Positions 37,210 to 51,025 of a DNA stretch of 64,000 nt are shown here, piece by piece (within the stretch, counting starts at the first letter, position 1; the number at the start of each line of letters is the position of its first letter). The position numbers and the translations under genes are program-made. Below the pieces are notes generated by a model. The model ran no database searches and had not been told where the DNA came from. It worked only from the letters and a program-made list of their open reading frames with translations. This stretch comes from Rhopalosiphum padi (lineage: Eukaryota > Arthropoda > Insecta > Hemiptera > Aphididae): contig NC_083598.1 of NCBI RefSeq assembly GCF_020882245.1, positions 58,565,858 through 58,629,857 of the forward strand. The letters run 5' to 3'.

Positions 37210-40200
37210 ATGGCGTTAGACCTACATAGAAAAAACGAATTCAAGAAATCCAAAAAATCATATGATGAAATTATGAAGGAAATTGTGACCGACGAGTTTC
37301 CACTGAACCCGTTAGAATTGGTCGGAGAATTGAGCTTTGACGATCCTGCGGTCTTAGAGGAAACTGACAAGCTACCAAGATCAGATATCCAGGAGTTTTA
37401 TAAAGATGCTACTATTTTCATCACTGGTGGTACCGGATTTATGGGAAAGATGTTGATCGAAAAACTCAGTAGATCATGTCCACATCTCAAGCACATCTAC
37501 TTGTTAATTAGAAATAAAAAAGGCAAGGATGTTAATGAACGTATCGATGCTATATTTGAAGATAGGGTAAGACAATTTTATTAATTATGTTTAAATTTAA
37601 AAAATCTTTACGATTTAGTTAAGTATTTACTAAAATTTATTTTTAATTTTTTTAAATAATGAAACGTCAAATACTTAAATCTTGCGAATAATATAAATTA
37701 ATTTAATTATATCTGTACTGATTGAATAATTTAAAAGTATAGATCGATATAATAAATACTATAAGTATATTTATTAAAGTGTTAAAAATAATTAATTCAA
37801 AACTGAAAACTAAAAATTTATTTTACTTGATTTATAAACTTTTAAACAAATATAATTGTTATAATAATAATCTAAGTGTACAAATATAAATTAATAGTTT
37901 AATAGAATTTTTATTAAAACAATTTATTAAACGATTAGCAATATGGTATTTAAAATAAACTTTAAGGATCGTAAAAATTTAAATTCAATAAATGTATAAT
38001 ATTCTTATAACCGTGCAAATATATTTATTATTGTAGAAAATGGTTTTTTGAATAACTAATAGGAAAAAGGCGATAAATACTAATATTAATAGTAATACTT
38101 TTGATGATAAAATACGTTTTTAGTAAGAAACAATAACTTAATTTACATATTAATTTTAATACTAATATAGTATATTATAGTATATTTTCTTCGTGAGAAG
38201 AAATAGTTTTATTAATATATAATAAATATCAGAAAAGTTATAAATAATAAAATAATAATGATTATTATAAAATCAATGTCTATATACATTATTTAACAAG
38301 AAATTGTATCTCATTAAAATTTAATAAGATATTAAAATATGTTAGATTGAATTAAATAAATAACTCTTTTATTCAATTATAAGTTCGTTATAAATTTATA
38401 TTTGATTTTTTTTTTTAGCAAAGTGTATGTTTAAAATGTTTATATATGTACTTTTGAATTTAAGATATTGCATTTAAATAGTACTAATTTATTTTCATGT
38501 AGGTACAATTAATTTATACTAATTAAAACAGTTAGGTATAAAATGTATTTACAAGAAATTGACTATATAAATAACATAAAATAATGTCGTTTCCGTCAAT
38601 AACAGTAACAAGCTAGTTTTATTTTACTACCTTGTCTTCTTGATACTTCTGATAATAAACATCTTACGGAAACAATAAAAAAAATAAGAGCTTTATTTTA
38701 AGGCTGACTTCTTAAAGTCATAATGGTTAATTAAAATTATTTTGATCTATTATAACACACAACTTTCTAGATAGCAAATTTTTAGCGAATATTTTGTGAA
38801 AAAATTCTTGATTATACTTAGAAGTTTAAAACATTTGCTTTTTAAATTAATTTCAAAACATTTTAAATTGGTATTTTTGAAAAAAAATCAAAGTGCGTAT
38901 ATTGTATAGGTACCCTTGAGTATGCTATTATAAAAATAGTTAAGAACCATTTAAAGTTAAACATTCTAATTTTTTTTTTTTTTTTTAATGTTATAAAGAC
39001 ATACATTATGAATTATGATATTACTATACTTTAATATTATTTATTGATACATCAGTTGTAATAAAATACGTGACTTAAAGTAGCGAGTGCTTATAATGCA
39101 TATATATTTTTTCTAAATGGGGTCACTGATACTTCGTTATTATTGGACACACACATCGATGTCGCAGTGATTTGCAAGATTACGTTAATTTTTTTCATAT
39201 AGAAATGACAAGTTAATGATAAATAATTCATCAGATGACCCTTATTGTTTCATTAATATATTATTATATTAAATATTATAAAATATATTATTGCACTTTA
39301 ATGATTCCAAGAAGTGTCATCACTTAATGTTACATAAAGAATAAAATTTAACATTGTTAAATGTATTGATAAAAATACTAAAACTTCGCTGGTATTCTAT
39401 TGTTAACATTTATTTTTAAATGGAAACTAATTGTAGAAATAAAAGTAATTTATGCATTTATTTTATATTATATTTTAGTTGTTTATGCGATTGAAACATG
39501 AGAGACCTAAGTTCTATCATAAGATATCTGCAATCGCTGGTGATGCGTCCTTACCAGGATTGGGTATATCTTCCTGTGACAGACAAAAATTGGCAGAAAA
39601 TGTGAATATTGTATTCCACGCAGCAGCTACAATCAGGTTTGATGAACATATACGCACCGCAATCAACATCAATGTCCTTGGAACAAGGGAAATTATAAAC
39701 CTAGCTAAAGAAATGACTAATCTTAAGGTAACAATTTTTTAACACTTGATAATAATTAAAAACATACTAGACAATTATTTATACGCTCAAAGGGGTCAAT
39801 ATCATTAAAATACAATGGTATTATCAGTATAACTTACATAATGTTAGAAAAAAAAATAAAGCAAAAAATATTCCACAATGACGCAGTTGTTACAATATTT
39901 ACATTGTACGTGTTATTGGAACGCGGTTACGCGTATAAAAAAAGGTATAAAAAGGTTTTGGGTATTGATATATTCGGTCTATGATTAATTTTTTTTTAAC
40001 TGTCATTTATAACCTTAGTTAATACATTTTTATAATTTTGTTATTTTGTATTTTTATCAAATTTCAATTTATTTCATGTAATTTGATTTCATGTACATAT
40101 TAAATAATGGCAAATCAAATGATCAAACGATTATAATATAGGCGATAACGAATGACAATAAATAAACAAATTGTTTAAAACTAATTAGTTTATAAAACAA

Positions 40201-43200
40201 TTACTAGTAAAAATGTATTACAAATTATCCATTGGGACACTATAATATTAATTATTTGAAAAAAAAATGCTAGTGAAGGTAGGGGTTGAATACCTAAAAT
40301 ATACGTGTCTAGAGAGGAGTAAAACAAGAAATATTATAGTTATAATTTATGAACAATTTATTTCAAAATTTCAAGGTACTCAGCTTCGTAAACAAGCTTA
40401 AGCCTTAAAATACTCTCAATACTAAGAACTAAATTACTAACTACGTTACAATAACGATAAAATATAGCCAAGTGAAAAACAGCACAGTGTACTACCTATT
40501 TATATTATTTATATGTAATCAGTACAATCTCAATTGAGTAGTGTAAATTTGATTGTTTCTAATGTGTTATTAATATTATAATGACACACATAGGAACAAT
40601 TTTCATCATAAGTATTTACATTTAAAAATGATGTATAGCTTAGCCAGAATGTATAAATAAGTATTTATTTCTTAGCATTATTGGTTATAAGATTAATTTT
40701 ATTCTTACGATCTTTCAAATGAATAAAATCTGAAAAAAATATTGTCTGTACGGTTGACTTCAAAATCTAGTTCTAGTCATGTTTTGCATTGAAGGTCTTA
40801 GTGTGGCACTGAATTGAAACAAATCGTAGACAGCTTTTTCCTCATAGTAAAATAATGTATCATAATTGATACTGGTTTTAGTTCCTGTTTTATGTATGAA
40901 TTTATAATATTGGAATTTTATTTAAACTGGTAACTTGATCATGACGTTTACCTATTGTGTATATTTCTTATTATTATATATCTCTATCTTCTTAGATATG
41001 AATTGCTTGTATGAAAAAAATATATTATTATATTCGGTACTCTATATTATTCTATATATCTATTGACCAGTAAATAATTTAAGACGAATCGCAAAATAAT
41101 AATATTATAGTCATATTACAAAAAGATAATATTGTATTATTGTAAATTGTAATTTACCAATATACTTATTCTAGTAATAACGTTTTAACCTTTAAACTAT
41201 TTATTTATTTTAACATATTGAAATTAAAATGCAATAAAATTAATGTGTATAGGCATGTATGTACGTATCGACCGCGTATGCTAATTGTGTACATAATAAA
41301 ATTGAAGAAAAATTTTATGGAGCGCCGTATAATTACGATGGAGTTATATCGTTAGTGACTTCGGCAAATGACGATAAAAAATTAGAAAACATCACACCCA
41401 GGTACGTTAATTATTATTTCTATAAAAAAATTTAATAATACACGATGTAATATGAATATTTATCAAGTAAATTTATACTTTTAGCTTAACTGCTGGTTGG
41501 CCAAACACGTATACATTCACAAAAGCTTTAGCCGAAGACTTAGCTAAACACGAGTCTGTTGGACTACCATTTGGAATATTCAGACCGTCAGTCGGTTAGT
41601 TGTGTGAAATTTGTTGTTTATTTATATTTTATAATTTTATTATAATTAAAACATTATTACTTTATTGCAGTTATTTCGACATATAATGAACCTGTTCGAG
41701 GTTGGATCGATAATGTTTATGGACCCATTGGTATGATTGTGGGAGTCGGTGCCGGAGTACTTCACACACATCACTGTGATGTTACCAAGGTCGTTGACTT
41801 AGTTCCAGTAGATTTGGTTGTTAATGCACTAATATGCTCGGCTTATAAAGTCAGCAAAAATATACCAACAATGTAAGTTATCAATAAATATCATATTCTG
41901 ATGGATGCTATTTAACAATTAGCACTTAGTATTGATTAACAAATAACATTAAAAGTTGATCTTTATTTATCTAAAGTATTAAATATTTACTTGTGAATTA
42001 GAATTGAAATCGTTTACAATCAATAACCGTAAAAAAATATTATCATTAGACAAAACAAAATATATCATAAGTAAAAAGATTTTTCGGATAGAGTATAGAC
42101 ACTTGCAATAAAATGCGATAAAAACGATTGAATTTATCTAATCGAGTTTTGAGTTGTTTGTAAATTTAAATTAAAAGTTAAATAAATATTTAGATTATTT
42201 TATAAAGAAAATAGGTGTATTTTTTTATAATTTTTTTTTTTTTTTAGTGAATCAGATCCACCTATTTTTAATTATGTCAGTTCTAAACAGAATCCAATAA
42301 ACTTAGAAAATTTCTTCGCAATCATCAAGAAACACGGACTACCTAACTGGCCTACCATCAATGCAGTTTGGTACTACTCGTTTATGCCCACTAATAATCC
42401 ATATCTATATTCCTTGTTGTTCTTATTATTCCACACAATACCCGGTTACTTTTTGGACTTTTTATGTCAGATGACTGGCAGGAAGCCAATGTAAGCATAA
42501 AACAAAATGCATTTTTTAAAAATATACATACAATATAGATGAATGTCTTAATTATCTACAGGCTTAGTAACATCTATAAAAAAATGAAAAAAGCCAACGC
42601 TGCACTATCTTTCTTTGCAAATAATGAATGGGAATTCAATGACAGTAACACCAGTGCACTATGGAAGGATATGTCAGAAGCTGATAAAAATACGTTCTTT
42701 TTCGACATAAAAGATATGTCTTGGGATTATTATGCACGAGCTTGTGCTATTGGTTTACGTTTATACTTGGTAAAAGATGACATACATACAATTAAAAATG
42801 CAAGAATCAAATGGGAAAAGTAAGTTGATTCATGGTAATTTTAGTAAACTATTGTGTTGGTCAAATAATAAAAATGGTATAACTATAATATTATTTATAA
42901 ATACTACTTTTATGCTCAATTTTGTATTAATTTTTATTAATCAATGCGTTAATTCATAATTAAATTAAGTCATAAGTTCATAACGTTTTTAATTAATCGA
43001 AATTATGGTAATTAGTTACTGTTATTACTTAGTTTATTTTTTAACCAATTGGTATTTTCCGTGACTCAAATTTTAACTTATGAAAAAAATATCAATTATT
43101 CATTAGAATAAGTAATCATTTAATATTTATTCCTATTTTTATATTATAGTACTTTTTCTATACAAATAATTGATTATTAGTAAAATATTTTAATAGCAAA

Positions 43201-43505
43201 AACACTTATACGCAACATTACAATTTTATAAAATAAAAGTATTTATTAGGATTTACATAAAACAATGTTTACAACTTACGGACAAATTGTTTATAAAATA
43301 CAGTTTATATATATATATATTAAAAATAATAAATTTGTATTAAAAAAATATTTATTAATTTTATTCTAGATCTATATCAGTACATGTTTTAATGGTTTGT
43401 ATTTTGTTTTTTAGATTACGTAAAGCTCACCTACTATTAAAATCAGTTATGGTATTAGTATTGCTGCGAATCTGCTGGTTTATCATCAACATGTGCTTTA
43501 ATTAG
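37210..43505 (+). CDS. Fatty acyl-CoA reductase (FAR2), 8 coding exons, 552 aa
   Basis: It should catalyse the same NADPH-dependent conversion of fatty acyl-CoA to fatty alcohol as FAR1. Exons: 37210-37566, 39479-39727, 41253-41401, 41485-41594, 41671-41872, 42248-42490, 42562-42819, 43415-43505. The phases agree throughout and yield 553 codons with the stop. TGGTGFMG lies at residues 72-79, and the active-site Y261-x3-K265 is in NTYTFTK. The FAR_C region follows, ending in a short hydrophobic tail (VMVLVLLRICWFIINM). Exons 2, 4, 6 and 7 have exactly the lengths of their FAR1 counterparts (249, 110, 243, 258 nt), and every intron phase is the same. The protein differs most from FAR1 in the segment just before the active site and at the C-terminal tail, which is five residues shorter. 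The exon-4 donor is the less usual GTTAGT. Confidence 0.93.
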
Positions 43506-43758
43506 ATGTGTATTAGATCTATTTATGTGTTTTTTATTTTTATTGTTAAATGATTTTAAACTATTTATGATTTGTGATATATATTTTTTACATAAATCAA
43601 ACGTACATTATAAGGTAAAGCTTATGGGATTAATTGTAAATCAACATTTTTTTACGTTAATTTAAGTAGATGGAATGTTACTATCCAAGACTGAACAAAT
43701 AATATATAATTATATTGTATATTCGTGTTAGTTATCATTATGTTTATTTAAAGTATGA

Positions 43759-43764
43759 AATAAA
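43759..43764 (+). terminator. Candidate polyadenylation signal of FAR2
   Basis: AATAAA about 250 nt past the FAR2 stop, followed by an A run and a T-rich stretch. Confidence 0.45.
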
Positions 43765-43840
43765 CAAAAAAAAATAATTGATATATTTACTTGTTTTTAT
43801 TTTAGTAATTAATATTTATACATCTCTTCATACACATAAA

Positions 43841-43950
43841 AAAGGGGGAAAGTAGATAACCTCGCTGTTGTGTAATAAGTGTAGGTACTTACCTCGTAAT
43901 TTAGTATTTCACTGTAGCGGATGTTTTAAATTTGAATTAAATAGTAATTT
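43841..43950 (+). repeat. Dispersed repeat R1, copy
   Basis: It has GTAATAAGTGTAGGTAC, CTCGTAATTTAGTA and TTTTAAATTTGAATTAAATA in the R1 order, just past the FAR2 3' end. Confidence 0.55.
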
Positions 43951-46900
43951 TTTGTTTAATCAACTAATTTCGTGAAATTTTAAATGTCTATAAAAAAAAT
44001 GTGTTTATAGATTTTTTTAGATATTTTGGTTACAACTTATAGTATAAGCTATTTATGAGGTGCTTAATAATTAAATATTTCTATCTTAAATTTAAAAAAC
44101 TGAAAATTCTAAAAAAATATAACTACTAAATAACTTATAATTGTTCGTAATTTCAATAAAATAAGATAATCTTTTGATAATAAATTGTGAAAAGGATCCA
44201 GTATCCAATTTAGTTCATATTTAAATTCCAGACACTCGTAAAAAATATTTGTGGAATAATGATCAATTTTTTTTTTATTCTAACATGTTAGAAACCTGTA
44301 ATGGACTTTCAAGGTTTTTGACCGAGTCATACATTTATTATCAACATTTATAGAAAAGAAAAAATACATATAAAGCACGAAAAGATTCAAAATATTTTTG
44401 AAAAATGTATCACAAAAAATGCTAAAATAAATATTTGGTAAAAATATTAATTGGAATCAATTTTATAATTTTCTATTTGGTTAAACATCGCATCATTTTT
44501 TTCTACAAAACGGTGTGTATACGTTGTATAGAAAAAAAAAATACATCATTGAAAATCAATCGCTCTGCACAGAATCTTAAATTGAAAAATACAACAAGTA
44601 ATTAATTGCAAAATAATTTGCCATAACGACGTATAGTACTTAACTGTACTACCTTGATCATGGTTTTGATCAGTTTGTAGGACACTAAGATGATATATCA
44701 CTACACCAGTAATGAAATTATCTTGTTATCTTGATGAATATGTTCAGCATGCTTTACCAAAAATATCCTGAGCATAAAGGTCACAGACACTTGACTTTCA
44801 GAAAAAATAATGAAGTTAAAAATATGATAATACTAGTTGAACCTGTACGGCGTTGCCTGTGTAAAACTAATTGTCCATTAATTCGGTTTAATTAAACTCC
44901 GTTCAATATCAACTGTATAGATTTTAATACAGTTATTTAAATTATTTACACCAAATATAAAACATAGGCCTAAAATTATATCGGATCATAATAACTATTC
45001 TCATTTCTTTAACCAATGACAACAATATATTATAAAATATATCAAATATTATGTATATATAAAAAAAAGATAATTATGAGTGAGTTAACTATATTCAACA
45101 ATAATGTGTTGAAAAATTAAGTACGAAGAGTATCCAAGATATTGTGGATCTTACTGAATCTATATATGTCAATCTAATGAAAATCAATCAAAAACTGAGG
45201 ATATTTGTTCTAAGCCTTTAATTGTTTGCAGTAGATATAATTATAATAATTATATATGATATTGCATAGCGTTGCCCGAGTTAAATTAAATCATGACAAT
45301 GAATTAACCCTGTCTTAATAAACTACTCGTAAACTTTAAATACGTATAACTCATAAATTCGATTTTTATGTATTAAAATAATCAAAAAATTATTCTGCAC
45401 CAGAATATGAAATTAAAACTCTATGCTGTCATTCAAAAAAGTAAAAAAATAAAAAAAATATAAGGATAAAAAATATTTAAAAATATAATTTTTTAATAAA
45501 AACGTTGTTTTTTTTAACAACTTGAAACTATGTAAAAAAATGTTTTCAAAAACATAAATACTTTTTGAAATAACGAGTGTTTTATGATAAAAGAATCACC
45601 CTATAGATAGATAATAGCTTGAATTTCATAATAACCTTTTTCAAACAGTTTATATTCACTTTTGTAGCATGTTGAGAATAAAATTATTTTAAAAACATAT
45701 ACAAAATACAAATATTAGAAAAATCATTGGCCAACATTGAGTTATGTTTATACAATTTGTTGTTTACACTTATATAAATTTATGGTCACTAAAATAATTT
45801 AATTTTTCTATCATTAGTATTATTATATGTCATAACTTAATATAATTATATTGAATATACAAGAATACCTAATGATATCATTATAAGTCCTAATTACACA
45901 TCAATCAAAAAAGGAACGTTACATGAGACCGCCCGTAATTATCATTAAAAAACAATGCAATACATTTTTCTTAAAAGTCATAAGGACGTGTCAACATATT
46001 AATAAAGATCTCATTAATTGTAACTAATGTTTGGTGGTAATCATCTGGGTAATGCACGTATTAATAAAAATGTTTTTGTTGTTTTACATAAATAAATGCA
46101 AACAACCAGAATTCTGATTTCAAGGACTCTCATCTTTTTTTCACTTAGACGTAGGCTAAGGTATGTGTTAGTCTAGCAATTATAAATTATAAATTTAAAA
46201 ACAGTTATAAATCTTTACCAAAAACAATCCCTACCGAAGATCTGATAAATGTAATATTTATACCTACAGTTAAAAATTAAAAATGTAACTGAATATTGTA
46301 TTAAAAGAAATAATAATGTAAATAAAATAATAAAAATCGTATTTATGGTTATATTTTAATCGAATAAACTTAAAAAAACACCAAATTCAAATCTGTATTA
46401 TCTAAAACTACTAAACTTAGGTAAATTAATTTTAGCTATCAATACATTTTACCTTTTGCTATAACATATTAAATTATAGATATATTATATGTAAAAATAA
46501 AAATAATATAAACATTTATATAAATTATAATAATATGATAAAATTATAAGTTTTTATAAATCTATGACAATGAATCATGTGGCCATATGAATGCGTTAAT
46601 ATTTAACGAAATCGAGAAAAATAAATCGGAAATCGAACGTGACCATGCTCATTTTATTGCATAGAATGTGAAAAAATGTACGTTTTGAACACTTTATATT
46701 CATGTATAATTTCGGTGTATCATAAATATTTTGAGTTAAAACAAAATATGTTAATGTATGAATTTTAAACAGAACTGTTATTCGTATTCTATACTTATTA
46801 TGAATATAATTAATATTATTTAATCAGAATATTTTTAAGCGTTTTTAAATGATTTAACATATTACTGTTAATCTAATCTTATATATCTCATATAATATTT

Positions 46901-48525
46901 TTTTTATATAAATGTTTATTATTATTATTTATTATAAATTTATTGTAAAAGAAAAATTAAAGATTATTATTTTTTAATACATTTTTTATTAATCCCTTTA
47001 ACCATTTAAATCCATTCAAATTGTAATTCGTTAGAATTTTATATTTATTTGATTTTTTTATTATCATTATTTATTTTAATAAAACAAAAAATTGACTAAT
47101 TTTCATTTTAGACTAAATTTTGAAATGTTAAAATAATAGTTAAACAATAATTTCTAAAAATAAATGAAAAAATTGTTTTGGCGGCTATAATTTGTAAATT
47201 TGTGGAGTTCGATTGAGAGTCGAAAGGGTCATACGTAATTATAATTTAACGATCTAGTAGTTTTAAAGTTATAATAGTTAGAACGCCGTCTAGAATAGTA
47301 CAAATATACAAATTTATATTATACAGTTCACATAGGTAGTGATTTTTAGCAATCGTTTATAATATCTTCCCATAAATATAAGAACTGCTTTAAGAACTAA
47401 TAAATAACGATAAATCCCGGCAATGAAAAATGATTAACTAAAATAATATTATTAATAAAACATTATAAAAAATATAATAAATGATTAATTACTTAATTAC
47501 AGTAACTCGTAAAAAAAACAATTTTTAATTTGTTTTAAAATTTGAAACATTTTAATAACTTTTATATTGTATTAAAATTGCCAGTAAAGCATACTATCTA
47601 CTTACATATTATAAAAAACAAAATGGAATTTAAACCAAATCCAATTATTATTTGTTTCTATTTTTTTGGATGTGAATTACAAATTATCCGCCTAAATGTC
47701 AAGAACACTAGTCATGAAAATCCAATTTCAAAATATTATTAAATTTAATAATATGCGCATTACAAGTATTTGAAACAAGATAATAAATACGTGAACATAT
47801 TGTGTTGTGATATTTCTCTGCTATAGTAAGATTTAAAGTGTTTTCTCACAAGATACATATAGAACAACAAAAACAATAGAAATCCTTAATAATTAACTGA
47901 GCTAAAGTACTTTTACAATATCATAATCATCTTAGAATAAACCTATATAATTACATATGACTTCGAGGTCACTTATTTTTCATAGGTGCGTATAATGACA
48001 CAACTTGAAATAATTTATATTTAAAGCTTAAAATTTTAAATAATTTAAAGATATATATATGTATAGTCAATGATGATTTTATTTATAGAACATTATTTTG
48101 GATAGAAGGAATTCGCAACGTAATAGATTCTATAAGTTATAAGTAGACATACGTATAACATAAGTATTTTTTAAATTGACCAATTTTGTGATTTTTTTTC
48201 TTTACTCGGTATAGTTTTGCAAATCTGAGACAATAGCAACTTCAACTTTATAAAAAAAAAGTAAAAACGAAACAAGTTAACAGAGTTATTTCCTTCTATA
48301 AATTTCTAAGAGTACTATATTGTGGTTTAAAGATACTTATGGATCTTAAGTTATGATTATTATGTTAGTGTTTTTTCTATGTAAGTATAATTTTCACAGC
48401 ATTGAACATTTTTTATAGAACATTGCTAATAACCGTGATTTAATTAAATACAGAGATAAAGATATTATACAAGATAATTTTATTAGGTTACCTTACATAT
48501 AACGTTAATTTAATAAATAAAAAAA
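43951..48525. other. Long spacer, no gene recognised
   Basis: A+T-rich. A stretch at 44580-44830 is more complex in sequence but has no useful open frame. A G+C-richer patch at 47170-47300 may be transposon debris. No RNA gene was seen. Confidence 0.4.
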
Positions 48526-48618
48526 CTCACTCAGCTATTCCATAAGTGTGCAGTGTATCTTGTTATTGAGTAGGTTACTGTCATGACTCATGGATGTGTT
48601 AGATTTTAATTCAATAAA
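48526..48618 (+). repeat. Dispersed repeat R1, copy
   Basis: It has CATAAGTGTGCAGTGTATC, TTATTGAGTAGGTTACTG and GATGTGTTAGATTTTAATTC in the R1 order. Confidence 0.55.
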
Positions 48619-49327
48619 AAAAAAAAAAAACATTTTTAGGGAGAAAGATGGGTGGATGGACTTTGTCTTATATCGTCTCATATTGTTATTATTAATGTTT
48701 CGGTAGGTTAAGCAAATTGTTGCATCTTAAATTTATAATAACAAACCCTATGTTTTTGCGAAGCTCACATAATCAATCAGTTCTTATGTTTATTATATTT
48801 AAGGATGAGTAAAACAATTTTATTTTGTAATTATAAGTTTAAATACTTGTTGTGTTTAATTTCTAAAAAATTGAGATCCGATTTTTATTTTAAGCAGGTA
48901 AATCTTTACTTTATTTATAATGGCCTTGAAATGTAAAACATTGTTTAACTACATTTGTTTCATCATAGTTAGTATTTCCTTGATTCATTTGTAATTAGTT
49001 ACTTTATTTTATATAGTACTGATAACTTATTACCTACATTTTCTATATTGGCCATAAATTATGTAACATGTTATCTTGTTATCTCCATTATAAGTATAAC
49101 AATAATTTAAAAAACGTTTGGTTCAAATGTACAGCGATACAAAACAAGATATCAATGGGTACCTACACGAAGTTGACATTACATAGCACAATCTTAGAAA
49201 CGATCTAAAAATTAGCAATTGAAAATTTTGAACATTGTTGAAATTTATTTTTATATTATATTGATTTGTTTACAATTTTTTTTTTTTGATTTAAAAAAAA
49301 AAAGAAACAATTAATAATTAGAAAATA

Positions 49328-49480
49328 GTTGCTCTGTTATATAGTAAGTGTCGAGTGGTACCACATATCATCACTAAATATCTAGGACCTAGGTCACTTT
49401 AGTCTAGAAATCTGTAATGGATGTGTTAAATTTGAATTAAACGATAAATAATTGTATTTCAAAAACGTTTTTAAACGGAA
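49328..49480 (+). repeat. Dispersed repeat R1, copy
   Basis: It has TTGCTCTGTTATATAGTAAG, GATGTGTTAAATTTGAATTA and AAACGATAAATAATTGTAT. The middle differs in length from other copies. Confidence 0.55.
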
Positions 49481-51025
49481 ACAGACGTACCTACCTATTA
49501 TATATTACCAAATATACTGCTGATTCATTTAACGTAAGACACTCATTATTTCAAAAAGTATTAACATTTTAAAATTTAATTTTTAGAATACTATCATTTT
49601 ATAAAATTTAAACACTATTCCCTTTTTATTATCAACCCTTATTTTTTGTGTGAAACTAAAAACAACTTTTGATTTTTAAATAGGATCCTATGTATACAAT
49701 TTATTACAAAAATATTTTTTTAAATAATTTTTTTTTATTTTTGAATAATCTGTTAATGAGATCTTCAAAGTATTTTTTGGAGGCGTTATAATATTTTTTG
49801 TTAGTAAAGACCAAAAATTAAATATTCTATACATTCGTTTCAGTTAAAAAATTACTATAGTACCTATCAGATTAGTACCTTTAATACTTATTTATTGTAA
49901 TATTATTAGTAATCTATAAACTACTGTTAAATTGTTATGTTGGGGATTTTTTCCCCATGGCTCATTCACATATCCATAACTATATCGGGGCTATAGCAAC
50001 GTTTATGTTTAAAAAGTTACCTCTAACATAAAATTCGTCAATTAAAATTATACATTTTTCATATTTATTTTACTTATCTTTTGTAATTAAAATGTTATAA
50101 TTGGTTTCTACATTTGGTAACTACTACGTATAACCAATCTTAATCAACCTACATAAATTAAAAATTGTAACTTATAAATTATAAAAAATAATGAGCTAAA
50201 TAATTCAATTAAAAAAATGTAAATAGTTAATCTAATAACCTGATAAACATCTGAAAGTAAATTATTTTTTTATATTATTGAAAACTGATTATAAATGTAT
50301 GAATAAATCTATAATTTTCTATTTTTTTTTTAACAATATTTTTATTATAATTTTACCAGCATAATATGCTTATTATTCATAACATCATTATGTAATACTG
50401 TTTTTAAATAGAATAATATATCATAAAGAAATAGAATAATAATAATATTAATAAAGAAAAAAATTGTTTGTATTTTTTCTACACATAATATCATTGTAAA
50501 TGGTAAGTATTAACTTTTCACACTAAATATTACACTAAAATGATTTTGACCTTGTTTTAATTTAAAATTATAGATTAATTAGGTAACACCAAGTACTACT
50601 GTCCAGCCTATAGCAAATTTTATAATTTGATGGTTTTAAATATTGGTGTTAGTGGTGTTACTTATTTAAAAATACAAAGTTGATACACGTTCATCATAGA
50701 ACAAAAAATATAAATTAATAATGTTATAGGTATTATTGAATATTTTTTATTATTAATAATTTTTGTATTAGGAATATACTGTTGTTGAAGCCTTAAGGTG
50801 TTTTAATAATATCGAATTATTAAATTAAATAATACGTTTTTATCATACCTTATTAATAACGATTACATAATATATGCAAATAAAACTATTTAATACTTTA
50901 CGTTGCTACATTTCCGGAAAAAGTGTAATTATTTAAATGAAAAGATGTCAAGATTGTGTTTATAAAATCTGACACTTATTAAGTAACGTCACAGGAACTA
51001 ACAAAATAACACATTGTTGCAATTT
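49481..51025. other. Spacer downstream of the avidin-like gene
   Basis: A+T-rich with no recognised gene. It should contain the 3' UTR and poly(A) site of the - strand avidin-like gene. Confidence 0.4.

Noticed and set aside
44580..44830. More complex stretch downstream of FAR2, considered as a decayed transposase or RT fragment.
   Set aside because: No frame longer than a few dozen codons and no recognisable motif on either strand.
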